Shown here: positions 1 through 5,520 of the stretch, one piece after another
Numbering within the stretch: the first letter of the stretch is position 1
How the letters are laid out: each line of letters opens with the position of its first letter
From: JBCBSP01 sp964561235
Lineage (GTDB): Bacteria > Pseudomonadota > Alphaproteobacteria > Caulobacterales > Maricaulaceae
NCBI GenBank assembly: GCA_964561235.1
Contig: CAZLOV010000143.1
Location: 1-6,239, forward strand
Direction: 5' to 3'
Length of the DNA: 6,239 nt
Program-made: the position numbers and the translations under genes
Notes under the pieces: model-generated
Databases searched by the model: none
Seen by the model: the letters and a program-made list of their open reading frames with translations, nothing else
What the model was told of the DNA's origin: nothing

Positions 1-205
1 TCAGAAGCTCCATCAGGTGCGTGTTGGCGGGGTTGGACGTCGACTGGATCAGGAACACGTCCTCGCCGCGCATGTTCTCGTCGATGCGCACGAAAAGCTC
101 GCCGTCGGCGAAGGTCTCGATCTCCACATTCGAAAGCGGCGCGTCGAGATAGTCCGCGATCGCCCGGGCGAGGGGCTGATTGGCGTTGCCGCACATGAGC
201 TTCAT
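1..205 (-). CDS. prs: Ribose-phosphate pyrophosphokinase (PRPP synthetase), N-terminal part, cut by the window edge
   Basis: Cytoplasmic enzyme that transfers pyrophosphate from ATP to ribose 5-phosphate, giving PRPP for purine, pyrimidine, histidine, tryptophan and NAD synthesis. The 68 visible codons begin MKLMCGNANQPLARAIA and carry the family's conserved blocks: FADGE (residues 32-36), whose F, D and E align with ATP-binding residues of E. coli Prs, then VRIDENMRG (39-47) and FLIQSTSNPANTHLMELL (51-68). A complete Prs is about 310-320 residues, so about four fifths lies beyond the left edge and the catalytic PRPP loop cannot be inspected. The ATG at 203-205 is chosen because a GAAAGG ribosome site (215-220) sits 9 bases upstream and the family motif starts right there; M4 is a weaker alternative. 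The gene points the same way as lgt and midA but probably has its own promoter in the 80-base gap. Family identity is secure. Confidence 0.95.
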   Translation of the reverse strand, partial: MKLMCGNANQPLARAIADYLDAPLSNVEIETFADGELFVRIDENMRGEDVFLIQSTSNPANTHLMELL

Positions 206-214
206 GGGTGATCG

Positions 215-276
215 CCTTTCGTCCGGGCGCTGAATGAGGGCGGTGCGCTCATAGCAAAGCGCGCGCGATGCGCAAA
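215..276 (-). promoter_or_regulatory. Candidate prs promoter and leader
   Basis: On the minus strand the midA-prs gap holds TTTGCGC (276 down to 270) as a possible -35 element and GCTATGAG (255 down to 248) as a possible -10, with 16 bases between TTGCGC and TATGAG. The -10 resembles the GCTA-type -10 element known from Caulobacter housekeeping promoters. Transcription would start near 241, leaving a leader of about 35 bases that ends in the GAAAGG ribosome site at 215-220. The -35 part overlaps a short hairpin, TGCGC-AAA-GCGCA (269-281). This is pattern matching by eye; no start site is known. Confidence 0.4.
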
Positions 277-285
277 GCGCAGGGC

Positions 286-1410
286 TCAATCCGGCGCCGC
301 AAATCCCGGTGGCTCGGGCAGCCCCGGCGAAGACAGCGCGATCGCCTTGAACAGCGCGCCCATCTCCTCGGGCGCGGTGAGCCGCCGCAATTGCCTGCCC
401 AGGCGCCCCGCGTGATCCGGAGCGGAGCGCGCAAGCGCCTCGGCGCGCGCGCCGGCGCCAAGCCGCATCAGGAAGGCGCCCTGTTCCACCGGGCCGGCGA
501 CGTCGAGCCCGGCCTCTCGCGCAGCCGCGGCGAAGCTTGCGAAATCAACATGCGCGGTCAGATCCGCCCGACCCGGTTCGGCCAGCGGATCCACCTTCTC
601 ATGCGCCTTGAGCGCCTGCAGGGTGTCGCCGGGCGAGGGCGTGTCCGGGCCGTAATCGATAAACAGCGCGCGGCCGGGATGGCTGGCGAAGCGCTCGGCT
701 ACAGCCGTTGCGATCTGGCGATCAGCCGGCCGCAGCTCGACCAGCGATCCCTCCGGAGCGCCGGCCAGTCCCTCGGGAAAACGCTCCGCGTCGGGGTCGA
801 GCGCTGCGCCGGGCGAGAAGATGAAGCGCGTCTCGTCTGCGGGATCGATCGCCACGCAGCGCTCGAACCAGCGACCGCCGATCTTCACCGCCTGCCTGAA
901 CGGCAGGCAGTCGAGAAACTCGTTGGCGACGACCAGGCTCGGCCCCGGCGGCGCGGTCTCCAGCCGGTCGGCGAAACGCACGGGTACGGAGCTGGCCGCG
1001 AGCGTGCGGCCCTGCACCATCTTCAGCGCCGGGCTGGCCTCGACCAGCGTGACCTCGGCGGCCTCCAGAAAGCCCGGCATGGCGCGACCGGCGCGCAGGA
1101 CGTCGCTCATCAGCGTGCCCTTGCCGGGTCCGAGCTCGATGAGCTGGACTTTTGAAGGCGCGCCGAGCGCGGTCCAGGCGTCGGCCAGCCAGAGCCCGAT
1201 CACCTCGCCGAAAACCTGGCTGATCTCCGGCGCGGTGATGAAGTCCTCGCCCGCCCCGATCGGATCGCGCGTGGCGTAGTATCCATAGGCCGGGTCGAAC
1301 AGCGCGACGGCCATGTATCCCGCGATCGAAAGCGGTCCGGTCTCGCGGATCTGCGCGCGCAGCTTTTCAGCGATGCGCGTGCGGGCTTCTTCGGCGAAGG
1401 CGTCGGTCAA
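286..1410 (-). CDS. MidA/NDUFAF7-family SAM-dependent methyltransferase (COG1565)
   Basis: Predicted class I methyltransferase of 374 residues, a usual length for the family. Visible blocks, numbered from the TTG start: GPLSIAGYMAVALFDPAYGYY (25-45 region), GEDFITAPEISQVFGE (54-69), the SAM-binding glycine loop ELGPGKGTLM (92-101), ANEFLDCLP (162-170), DYG (252-254) and ADLTAHVDF (282-290). Human NDUFAF7 dimethylates an arginine of complex I subunit NDUFS2; the bacterial members' substrate is not settled, so a role on NuoD is only an inference. No signal peptide or membrane segment is apparent. The start is placed at TTG 1410-1408: it overlaps the lgt stop as TTGA and has AGGAG 10 bases upstream. 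An in-frame ATG at 1488 would add 26 arginine- and proline-rich residues encoded inside lgt and unlike the family, so it was not used. Translation is probably coupled to lgt. In many alphaproteobacteria a PgeF/YfiH gene follows; here prs does. Confidence 0.88.
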   Translation of the reverse strand: MTDAFAEEARTRIAEKLRAQIRETGPLSIAGYMAVALFDPAYGYYATRDPIGAGEDFITAPEISQVFGEVIGLWLADAWTALGAPSKVQLIELGPGKGTLMSDVLRAGRAMPGFLEAAEVTLVEASPALKMVQGRTLAASSVPVRFADRLETAPPGPSLVVANEFLDCLPFRQAVKIGGRWFERCVAIDPADETRFIFSPGAALDPDAERFPEGLAGAPEGSLVELRPADRQIATAVAERFASHPGRALFIDYGPDTPSPGDTLQALKAHEKVDPLAEPGRADLTAHVDFASFAAAAREAGLDVAGPVEQGAFLMRLGAGARAEALARSAPDHAGRLGRQLRRLTAPEEMGALFKAIALSSPGLPEPPGFAAPD

Positions 1411-2267
1411 GCCGGACGGGCTCCTGCGGCGGGCGCCTGCAGCGCGCGGCGGATCAGGAAGGCGCCGGCGATCACCATCGGCACGCACAGCAGCATTCCC
1501 ATGGTGACGTATCCCTGCAGGAATTCAGGCATCTGCGGATCCGGCTCGCGCACCAGCTCGACAAGGCCGCGGCCCAGCCCGTAGCCCGCCAGGAACACGC
1601 CGGTGGCCGCTCCAGGCCGGGCGAGCAGACCCTTTCGGTAGGTCAGAAACGCCAGCACGGCGAACAGGACGAGCCCCTCCAACGTGGCCTCGTAGAGCTG
1701 GCTTGGATGGCGCGGCAGGCATTCCGGGTCGGCGGCGAACGTCATCGCCCAGGGCAGGTCCGGCGCCGGCCGGCCCCACAGCTCGCCGTTGATGAAATTG
1801 GCCAGCCGTCCGAAGAAGAGCCCGATCGGCGTCGCCGTCGCCACGCCATCGGCGACCCGCAGGAGCGGCGCGCCCGCCTTGCGGCTCGTGAAGTAGATCG
1901 CGAGGCACACCCCGATGAGCCCGCCATGGAAGCTCATGCCGCCTTCCGTGATGCCGGTGACGACCCAGAGCGGGCGCTCCCAGATCGCGCTGGTCTGGTA
2001 GAACAGGACATAGCCGAGGCGTCCGCCCGCGATCACGCCGATCATCACCCAGAGCAGCAGGTCTTCGAGGAACGCCTTGTCGTAGGGCGCAGGCCCGGGC
2101 CGTTTGGCCGCCGACCAGAGCCGGGGCCTGTCGACCAGGCGGCGCACCCAGTAGAGCCCTAGGAACAGCCCGGCGATGTAGGCCAGCGCATACCAGCGCA
2201 CCGCCAGAGGGCCGATCTGGAACAGGACCGGGTCGATCAGGTCGAAACTGGCCGGGCAGGGCGCCAT
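1407..2267 (-). CDS. lgt: Phosphatidylglycerol--prolipoprotein diacylglyceryl transferase
   Basis: Integral inner-membrane enzyme that moves diacylglyceryl from phosphatidylglycerol to the lipobox cysteine of prolipoproteins, the first step of lipoprotein maturation. The 286-residue product has several hydrophobic segments (about 26-40, 70-90, 112-127, 197-210, 222-237, 253-272). Residues matching those essential in E. coli Lgt are all present: W25-Y26, H114 in MSFHGGLIG, R154, N157 and G165 in GRLANFINGELWG, and R233 and E237 in GRGLVELVREPD. The enzyme should be active. The start is ATG 2267-2265: its N-terminus fits the family and a GAAAGGT site (2273-2279) lies about 5-6 bases upstream. 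An ATG 16 codons further out (2315) would swallow that site and add unrelated residues. It is divergent from ubiK and overlaps the downstream methyltransferase gene by four bases, so the two are almost certainly one transcript. Confidence 0.96.
   Translation of the reverse strand: MAPCPASFDLIDPVLFQIGPLAVRWYALAYIAGLFLGLYWVRRLVDRPRLWSAAKRPGPAPYDKAFLEDLLLWVMIGVIAGGRLGYVLFYQTSAIWERPLWVVTGITEGGMSFHGGLIGVCLAIYFTSRKAGAPLLRVADGVATATPIGLFFGRLANFINGELWGRPAPDLPWAMTFAADPECLPRHPSQLYEATLEGLVLFAVLAFLTYRKGLLARPGAATGVFLAGYGLGRGLVELVREPDPQMPEFLQGYVTMGMLLCVPMVIAGAFLIRRALQAPAAGARPA
1421..1426 (-). promoter_or_regulatory. Ribosome binding site for the TTG-initiated methyltransferase gene
   Basis: Read on the minus strand this is CAGGAG, lying inside the last codons of lgt and 10 bases before the TTG at 1410. 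It is the best Shine-Dalgarno match near this junction and is the main reason for preferring the TTG start over the upstream ATG at 1488. Confidence 0.65.
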
Positions 2268-2308
2268 GGCGGACCTTTCAAAGAAAGCATGCGGGCGCCC
2301 GGTCGAGT

Positions 2309-2338
2309 TGCCCAAGGACGGCCCGAACCCCTATATGG
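2309..2338 (+). promoter_or_regulatory. Candidate ubiK promoter in the lgt-ubiK divergent gap
   Basis: The 100-base gap between the two divergent starts contains TTGCCC (2309-2314) and TATATG (2333-2338), 18 bases apart, as a possible sigma-70-like promoter for ubiK. The stretch around 2330-2349, with CCCCTATATGGGG followed by CTATAG, is the most AT-rich patch in an otherwise very GC-rich area and could also serve lgt on the other strand, although I could not find a convincing -35/-10 pair there. Confidence 0.35.
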
Positions 2339-2367
2339 GGCTCTATAGCAAACCCGGCGGTGAAGTC

Positions 2368-2661
2368 ATGCAGTCCCGCAGCCCGCTTTTTTCGGATTTC
2401 GCCGATCTGATGGCCGACGCCTTCAGCGCGGCCCAGGCCGCCGGCGAGGAGGCGCGCACGGCTGCGCGGGCGCAGGCGCTGCGCATGGCCGGCGAACTGG
2501 ATCTGGTCAGCCGCGACGAGTTCGACGCGGTCAAGGCCGAGCTCGACGCGGCGCGCGCGCGGATCGACGCGCTCGAATCGAAAATCGCCGATCTTGGCGG
2601 AAAGCCGGCCGCCAAGCCCGCGCCGGCCAAGCGCGCCGCCCGCAAAAAGGCTTCCGACTGA
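2368..2661 (+). CDS. ubiK: UbiK-family accessory factor (BMFP domain, YqiC-like)
   Basis: Small 97-residue protein of the UbiK/YqiC family (COG2960). In E. coli UbiK binds UbiJ and supports aerobic ubiquinone synthesis; the Brucella relative, BMFP, has membrane-fusing activity in vitro. Here the N-terminal part MQSRSPLFSDFADLMADAF (1-19) is an amphipathic helix as in the family, then comes an Ala/Glu/Arg-rich helix, the signature LDLVSRDEFDAVK (44-56) and a heptad-like coiled coil (about 50-76). The tail (79-96) is rich in Ala, Pro, Lys and Arg. The ATG at 2368 is chosen because family members begin MQ(S/T)...; its ribosome site is weak (GGCGGTGA, 2356-2363). In-frame ATGs at 2335 and 2266 would add residues that overlap the proposed promoter or, for 2266, the lgt start itself. 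It leads the ubiK-ybjN-proC row. Confidence 0.88.
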   Translation: MQSRSPLFSDFADLMADAFSAAQAAGEEARTAARAQALRMAGELDLVSRDEFDAVKAELDAARARIDALESKIADLGGKPAAKPAPAKRAARKKASD

Positions 2662-2755
2662 ACGACTTGAAAACCGGTCTTGCGCCGCGGTTGCGCCCGG
2701 CTTCGAACCCGACTTACGGTCGGCGTCGAGGGGCGATGAGTCGCCGGCGCTTGAT

Positions 2756-2763
2756 GAGGGAGG
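2756..2763 (+). promoter_or_regulatory. Strong ribosome binding site fixing the YbjN-gene start
   Basis: GAGGGAGG lies 7 bases before the ATG at 2771. It is the clearest Shine-Dalgarno site in the window and rules against the upstream in-frame ATG at 2594, which lies inside ubiK. Confidence 0.75.
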
Positions 2764-2770
2764 CGTCATC

Positions 2771-3268
2771 ATGGACGTGATCCAGGACACCGTTGAGACG
2801 AGCTTCGACCCGCTGGAGTCGATCGAGCAGGCCGTCATCGCCGAACAATATGTCTACGAGCGCGACGACACGGAGATCCATCTCGCCGTGCCGGGCGACT
2901 GGCGCGACCATCAGATCTGGTTCGCCTACCGGCCGGATCTCGATGCGATGCATGTCTGCGCGAGCCTCGACGTGAAGGCGGCGCCGAACCGCTACCGCGA
3001 GGCCTGCGAACTGGCCGCGCGGCTGAACGAGCGTCTCTGGCTCGGCCATTTCGACGTCTGGTCGGAAGACGGCTCGATCGTCTGGCGGCATGCGATGCAT
3101 TTCCCCACCGGCGAGCAGCTCTCTCCCGCACAGGCCGCCGGCCTGATCGGAGCGGCGCGCGAGGCCGGCGAGCGGCTCTATCCCGCCTTCCAGTACCTCA
3201 TGTGGGGCGGCAAGAGCGTGGCCGAGAGCGTGGAAGCCGCGATGTTCGACACCGCGGGCGAAGCGTAG
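2771..3268 (+). CDS. YbjN domain-containing protein
   Basis: Soluble 165-residue protein of the YbjN family, whose fold resembles type III secretion chaperones; no biochemical role is established for the alphaproteobacterial branch. Signature stretches seen here: DDTEIHLAVPGDW (32-44), IWFAYRPDLDAMHVCASLDV (49-68), LAARLNERLWLGHFDVWSEDG (81-101), YPAFQYLMWGGKS (137-149) and the closing AAMFDTAGEA (156-165). There is no signal peptide or membrane helix. The start is set by the strong GAGGGAGG site and by the family's N-terminal DPLESIEQ region. It lies 109 bases after ubiK and only 5 bases before proC, so it probably shares a transcript with proC. In E. coli, YbjN affects stress responses and motility, but that protein is distant and the function should not be carried over. 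The neighbourhood gives no substrate. Confidence 0.88.
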   Translation: MDVIQDTVETSFDPLESIEQAVIAEQYVYERDDTEIHLAVPGDWRDHQIWFAYRPDLDAMHVCASLDVKAAPNRYREACELAARLNERLWLGHFDVWSEDGSIVWRHAMHFPTGEQLSPAQAAGLIGAAREAGERLYPAFQYLMWGGKSVAESVEAAMFDTAGEA

Positions 3269-3273
3269 GCGCC

Positions 3274-4101
3274 ATGGCCCCCCAAACCGGCCGCGTCGCG
3301 CTCATCGGCGCCGGCCATATGGGCGCGGCGATGCTGGCGGGCTGGCTTTCCGGCGCCGAAGGTCCGGATGCGGGCCAGATTCTCGTTGTCGACCCCTCCA
3401 TCAGCGAGAGCGCGGCGGCTCTGTGCGACAGCCACGGCGTGACCCGCGCAGACGCGCTGGACGCGCAAGCAGCGGCCGGGCTGTCCATCGTGGTGTTCGC
3501 CGTCAAGCCCAAGGTCCTGCCGAAGCTCGCCAAGGCGCTGGAGCCTGACCTGCCGAAGGACGTGCTGGTCATGTCTGTCGCGGCCGGCGTGACGCTCGGA
3601 GCGCTCGGACGCTGGTTGCCGGACCGGCCTGTCGTGCGCGCGATGCCCAACACGCCGGCTGCGATCGGGAAGGGGGCGACGGTGCTTGTCGCCAATCAGG
3701 CGGCTGACGCCGTCAGACGCGCTTTTGCGGAAGACCTGCTTCGCCCGACGGGTCTGGTGGAATGGATCGAGGACGAGCGCCTGATGGGCGCGGTCACCGG
3801 CGTGTCGGGCTCCGGACCGGCCTATGTGTTCCTGCTGGCCGAGGCGCTGGCGGCGGCCGGCGAAGCCGAGGGCCTGCCGCGCGATCTCGCCAAGCGCCTG
3901 GCTGAACAGACCGTTGTCGGCGCCGGAGCGCTGCTCGAGCGGGAAGGCGACGCTTCGGGGCTCAGGCGCGCGGTCACCTCGCCCGGCGGCACCACCCAGG
4001 CCGCGCTGGATGTCCTGATGCAGGGACTGCCGCAGATCACGCGCGCCGCGGTCAACGCCGCCGAACGCCGTTCGCGCCAGCTCGGCGGCGAGAACAGCTA
4101 G
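3274..4101 (+). CDS. proC: Pyrroline-5-carboxylate reductase
   Basis: Cytoplasmic enzyme that reduces 1-pyrroline-5-carboxylate to L-proline with NAD(P)H, the last step of proline synthesis. The 275-residue product is full length for the family. The N-terminal Rossmann domain shows VALIGAGHMGAAML (8-21, dinucleotide loop) and VVFAVKPKVL (73-82), followed by VRAMPNTPAAIGKG (121-134). The C-terminal dimerisation and active-site domain carries TGVSGSGPAYVFLLAEAL (175-192) and the family signature around AVTSPGGTTQAALDVL (233-248). Nothing essential is missing. The ATG at 3274 starts 5 bases after the YbjN stop with only a weak ribosome site inside that gene's end, which suggests translational coupling; an in-frame ATG at 3202 would extend back into the YbjN gene. 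Its stop interlocks with that of the convergent purD. Confidence 0.96.
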   Translation: MAPQTGRVALIGAGHMGAAMLAGWLSGAEGPDAGQILVVDPSISESAAALCDSHGVTRADALDAQAAAGLSIVVFAVKPKVLPKLAKALEPDLPKDVLVMSVAAGVTLGALGRWLPDRPVVRAMPNTPAAIGKGATVLVANQAADAVRRAFAEDLLRPTGLVEWIEDERLMGAVTGVSGSGPAYVFLLAEALAAAGEAEGLPRDLAKRLAEQTVVGAGALLEREGDASGLRRAVTSPGGTTQAALDVLMQGLPQITRAAVNAAERRSRQLGGENS

Positions 4102-5369
4102 AGCGCCCGCGCGCCGATGTCGCGGCGGCAGAAGCCGTCGCGCCATGTGATGAGGTCGACGGCTTCATACGCCGTCGAGACGGCCTCGCGCAGGCTGGCG
4201 CCGGTCCCGCAGACATTGAGCACCCGCCCGCCGTTCGCCGTAACGACGCCGTAGCGGTCGCGCGCCGTGCCGGCGTGAAAAACCGTCGCGCCTGGCACGC
4301 TTTCCGCCAGCCCCAGCCCGTCAATGCGCGAGCCTTTGCGATAGCGCTCGGGATAACCGTTCGCCGCCATGACGACGCAGGCTGCCGCGTCCTCGCTCCA
4401 TTGCGGCGGCGGCAGATCGGCGAGCGAGCCGCGCCCGGCGCAGGCTTCAAGATAGGGAACGACGTCCGAGGCGAGCCGGAGCATCAGCACCTGGCATTCC
4501 GGATCGCCGAAGCGGACATTGTACTCGACCAGACGCGGCTGGCCGTGATCGATCATGAGTCCGGCGTAGAGCACGCCGCGGAACGGCGTGCCGCGCCGCG
4601 CCATCTCGGCGACCGTAGGCTTGACGATCCGGTTCATCGCCGCATCGACCACCTCTTGGGAAAGCACGGGCGCGGGGGCGTAGACGCCCATGCCGCCGGT
4701 GTTGGGGCCCGTGTCGCCGTCGAAGGCGCGCTTGTGATCCTGGCCGCCGCCGAACGCAACGACGTGCTCGCCGTCGCAGAGCGCAAACAGCGAGGCTTCC
4801 TCGCCAGGCATGAATTCCTCGATCACCAGCCGGCGCGACGCATCGCCGAACCGGCCGGAGAGCATGTCGTCGATCTCCGCTTCGGCCTCCGCACGGCTTT
4901 CAGCGATGACGACGCCCTTGCCCGCGGCCAGGCCGTCGGCCTTCAGGACATAGGGCGGCTGAAACCGGTCAAGGAACGCCTTGGCGTCGGCTGGATCGGT
5001 AAAATCGCCATAAGCCGCCGTGGGCGCGCCGACCTTGGCGCACAGCGCCTTGGTGAAGGCTTTGGAGGCTTCGAGCTGCGCCGCCTCCGCCGACGGGCCG
5101 AACACGGCGACGCCGGCCTGTCTCAGCGCATCGGCAAGGCCCGCGACCAGCGGCGCTTCCGGTCCGGCGACGACCAGATCGACCGCCTCCGAGCGCGCCA
5201 GCGCGACGACGCCGCCGACGTCCTCCGGCGAGACGGGCGCGCACTCCGCGATCCGAGCCATCCCGCCATTGCCCGGCGCGCAGATCACGCGCCGCACCTT
5301 CGGGCTCTGCGCGATTTTCCAGGCGAGCGCATGTTCGCGGCCGCCGGCGCCGATGATGAGGACCTTCAT
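4098..5369 (-). CDS. purD: Phosphoribosylamine--glycine ligase (GAR synthetase)
   Basis: ATP-grasp ligase that joins 5-phosphoribosylamine and glycine using ATP, giving glycinamide ribonucleotide, the second step of purine synthesis. The 423-residue product is full length and a single-function enzyme. It shows the N-terminal domain motif MKVLIIGAGGREHAL (1-15), VAGPEAPLVAGLAD (67-80), the ATP-grasp segments VLKADGLAAGKGVVI (141-155) and EEFMPGEEASLFAL (184-197), the GDTGPNTGGMG loop (218-228), the signature YNVRFGDPECQVLM (283-296; many relatives have FNARFGDPE) and the typical end RRDIGARAL (415-423). ATG 5369-5367 is chosen because the family starts MKVL and GGGAG (5378-5382) lies 8 bases upstream; an in-frame ATG at 5417 would overlap the proposed promoter. 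It is divergent from xseA and convergent with proC. Confidence 0.97.
   Translation of the reverse strand: MKVLIIGAGGREHALAWKIAQSPKVRRVICAPGNGGMARIAECAPVSPEDVGGVVALARSEAVDLVVAGPEAPLVAGLADALRQAGVAVFGPSAEAAQLEASKAFTKALCAKVGAPTAAYGDFTDPADAKAFLDRFQPPYVLKADGLAAGKGVVIAESRAEAEAEIDDMLSGRFGDASRRLVIEEFMPGEEASLFALCDGEHVVAFGGGQDHKRAFDGDTGPNTGGMGVYAPAPVLSQEVVDAAMNRIVKPTVAEMARRGTPFRGVLYAGLMIDHGQPRLVEYNVRFGDPECQVLMLRLASDVVPYLEACAGRGSLADLPPPQWSEDAAACVVMAANGYPERYRKGSRIDGLGLAESVPGATVFHAGTARDRYGVVTANGGRVLNVCGTGASLREAVSTAYEAVDLITWRDGFCRRDIGARAL
4121..4142 (+). terminator. Strong RNA hairpin just past proC, inside the 3' end of purD
   Basis: CGCGGCGGC (4121-4129), loop AGAA (4130-4133) and GCCGTCGCG (4134-4142) form a 9-pair stem when read as plus-strand RNA, all pairs Watson-Crick except one G-U. 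It begins 19 bases after the proC stop. No run of T follows, so it is not a canonical intrinsic terminator; it may mark or protect the 3' end of the proC message, or stall polymerase ahead of Rho. On the purD strand the G-U becomes a C-A mismatch, so the structure is weaker there. The sequence also encodes the C-terminal residues of PurD, which limits what can be concluded. Confidence 0.35.
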
Positions 5370-5405
5370 GAACGCGGCTCCCGGACAGGATGAATCGATG
5401 CGAGC

Positions 5406-5434
5406 GGGATAGATCATGGCGGCGCGCGCTCCAA
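5406..5434 (-). promoter_or_regulatory. Candidate purD promoter
   Basis: On the minus strand TTGGAG (5434-5429) and TATCCC (5411-5406) are separated by 17 bases and would start a transcript near 5399, leaving a leader of about 30 bases with the GGGAG ribosome site. No PurR-like operator or purine riboswitch fits in this short leader. The match is by eye only. Confidence 0.3.
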
Positions 5435-5464
5435 CCTCAGACCGCGGCAGACTGTTGAAAGCGC

Positions 5465-5491
5465 GTTTGCGCCGTTTGCGCCGTTTGCGCC
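5465..5491 (+). repeat. Three tandem copies of a 9-bp unit (GTTTGCGCC)
   Basis: The unit GTTTGCGCC is repeated exactly three times (5465-5473, 5474-5482, 5483-5491) in the gap between the divergent purD and xseA starts, preceded by GCGC that matches the unit's end in part. Each copy contains TTTGCGC, the same string found at the proposed prs -35 site, so the array may duplicate a -35-like element or a protein site. It ends 29 bases before the xseA ATG and is not in a convincing reading frame. Confidence 0.85.
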
Positions 5492-5514
5492 GTGCGGCCG
5501 GACACGGCTACGAA
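5484..5514 (+). promoter_or_regulatory. Candidate xseA promoter at the end of the 9-bp repeat
   Basis: The last repeat copy supplies TTTGCG (5484-5489) and, after 17 bases, GCTACG (5507-5512) is a possible GCTA-type -10. A transcript from it would begin around 5519-5521, at or next to the xseA ATG, giving a leaderless or nearly leaderless message. This agrees with the lack of a good Shine-Dalgarno site before 5521, but the elements were found by eye and a distal promoter cannot be excluded. Confidence 0.3.
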
Positions 5515-5520
5515 CGGACC

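Noticed and set aside
268..1155. A 295-codon plus-strand open frame opposite the methyltransferase gene.
   Set aside because: The minus-strand methyltransferase carries the family motifs throughout; the plus-strand translation has none.
2266..2367. A longer ubiK start at ATG 2266, which overlaps the lgt ATG in a CCATGG palindrome, giving 34 more residues.
   Set aside because: The extension does not look like the family, has no ribosome site and would cover the divergent promoter region. The MQSRSPL start at 2368 fits known members.
4098..4101. A possible frameshift or truncation at the proC/purD ends because the genes overlap.
   Set aside because: Both proteins have full length and normal C-termini (PurD ends RRDIGARAL), so the overlap is genuine and compact rather than damage.
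3178..4146. A 322-codon open frame on the minus strand opposite proC.
   Set aside because: proC on the other strand is intact and well conserved; the antisense product is Arg/Gly-rich low complexity with no recognisable domain.
4275..5393. A 372-codon open frame on the plus strand opposite purD.
   Set aside because: It is antisense to a complete purD with all its motifs; its Arg/His/Ala-rich translation looks like no family. Long shadow frames are expected in DNA this GC-rich.
5370..5520. A purine riboswitch or other structured leader before purD.
   Set aside because: The likely leader is only about 30 bases, and I see no purine-aptamer-like stem arrangement in the gap.
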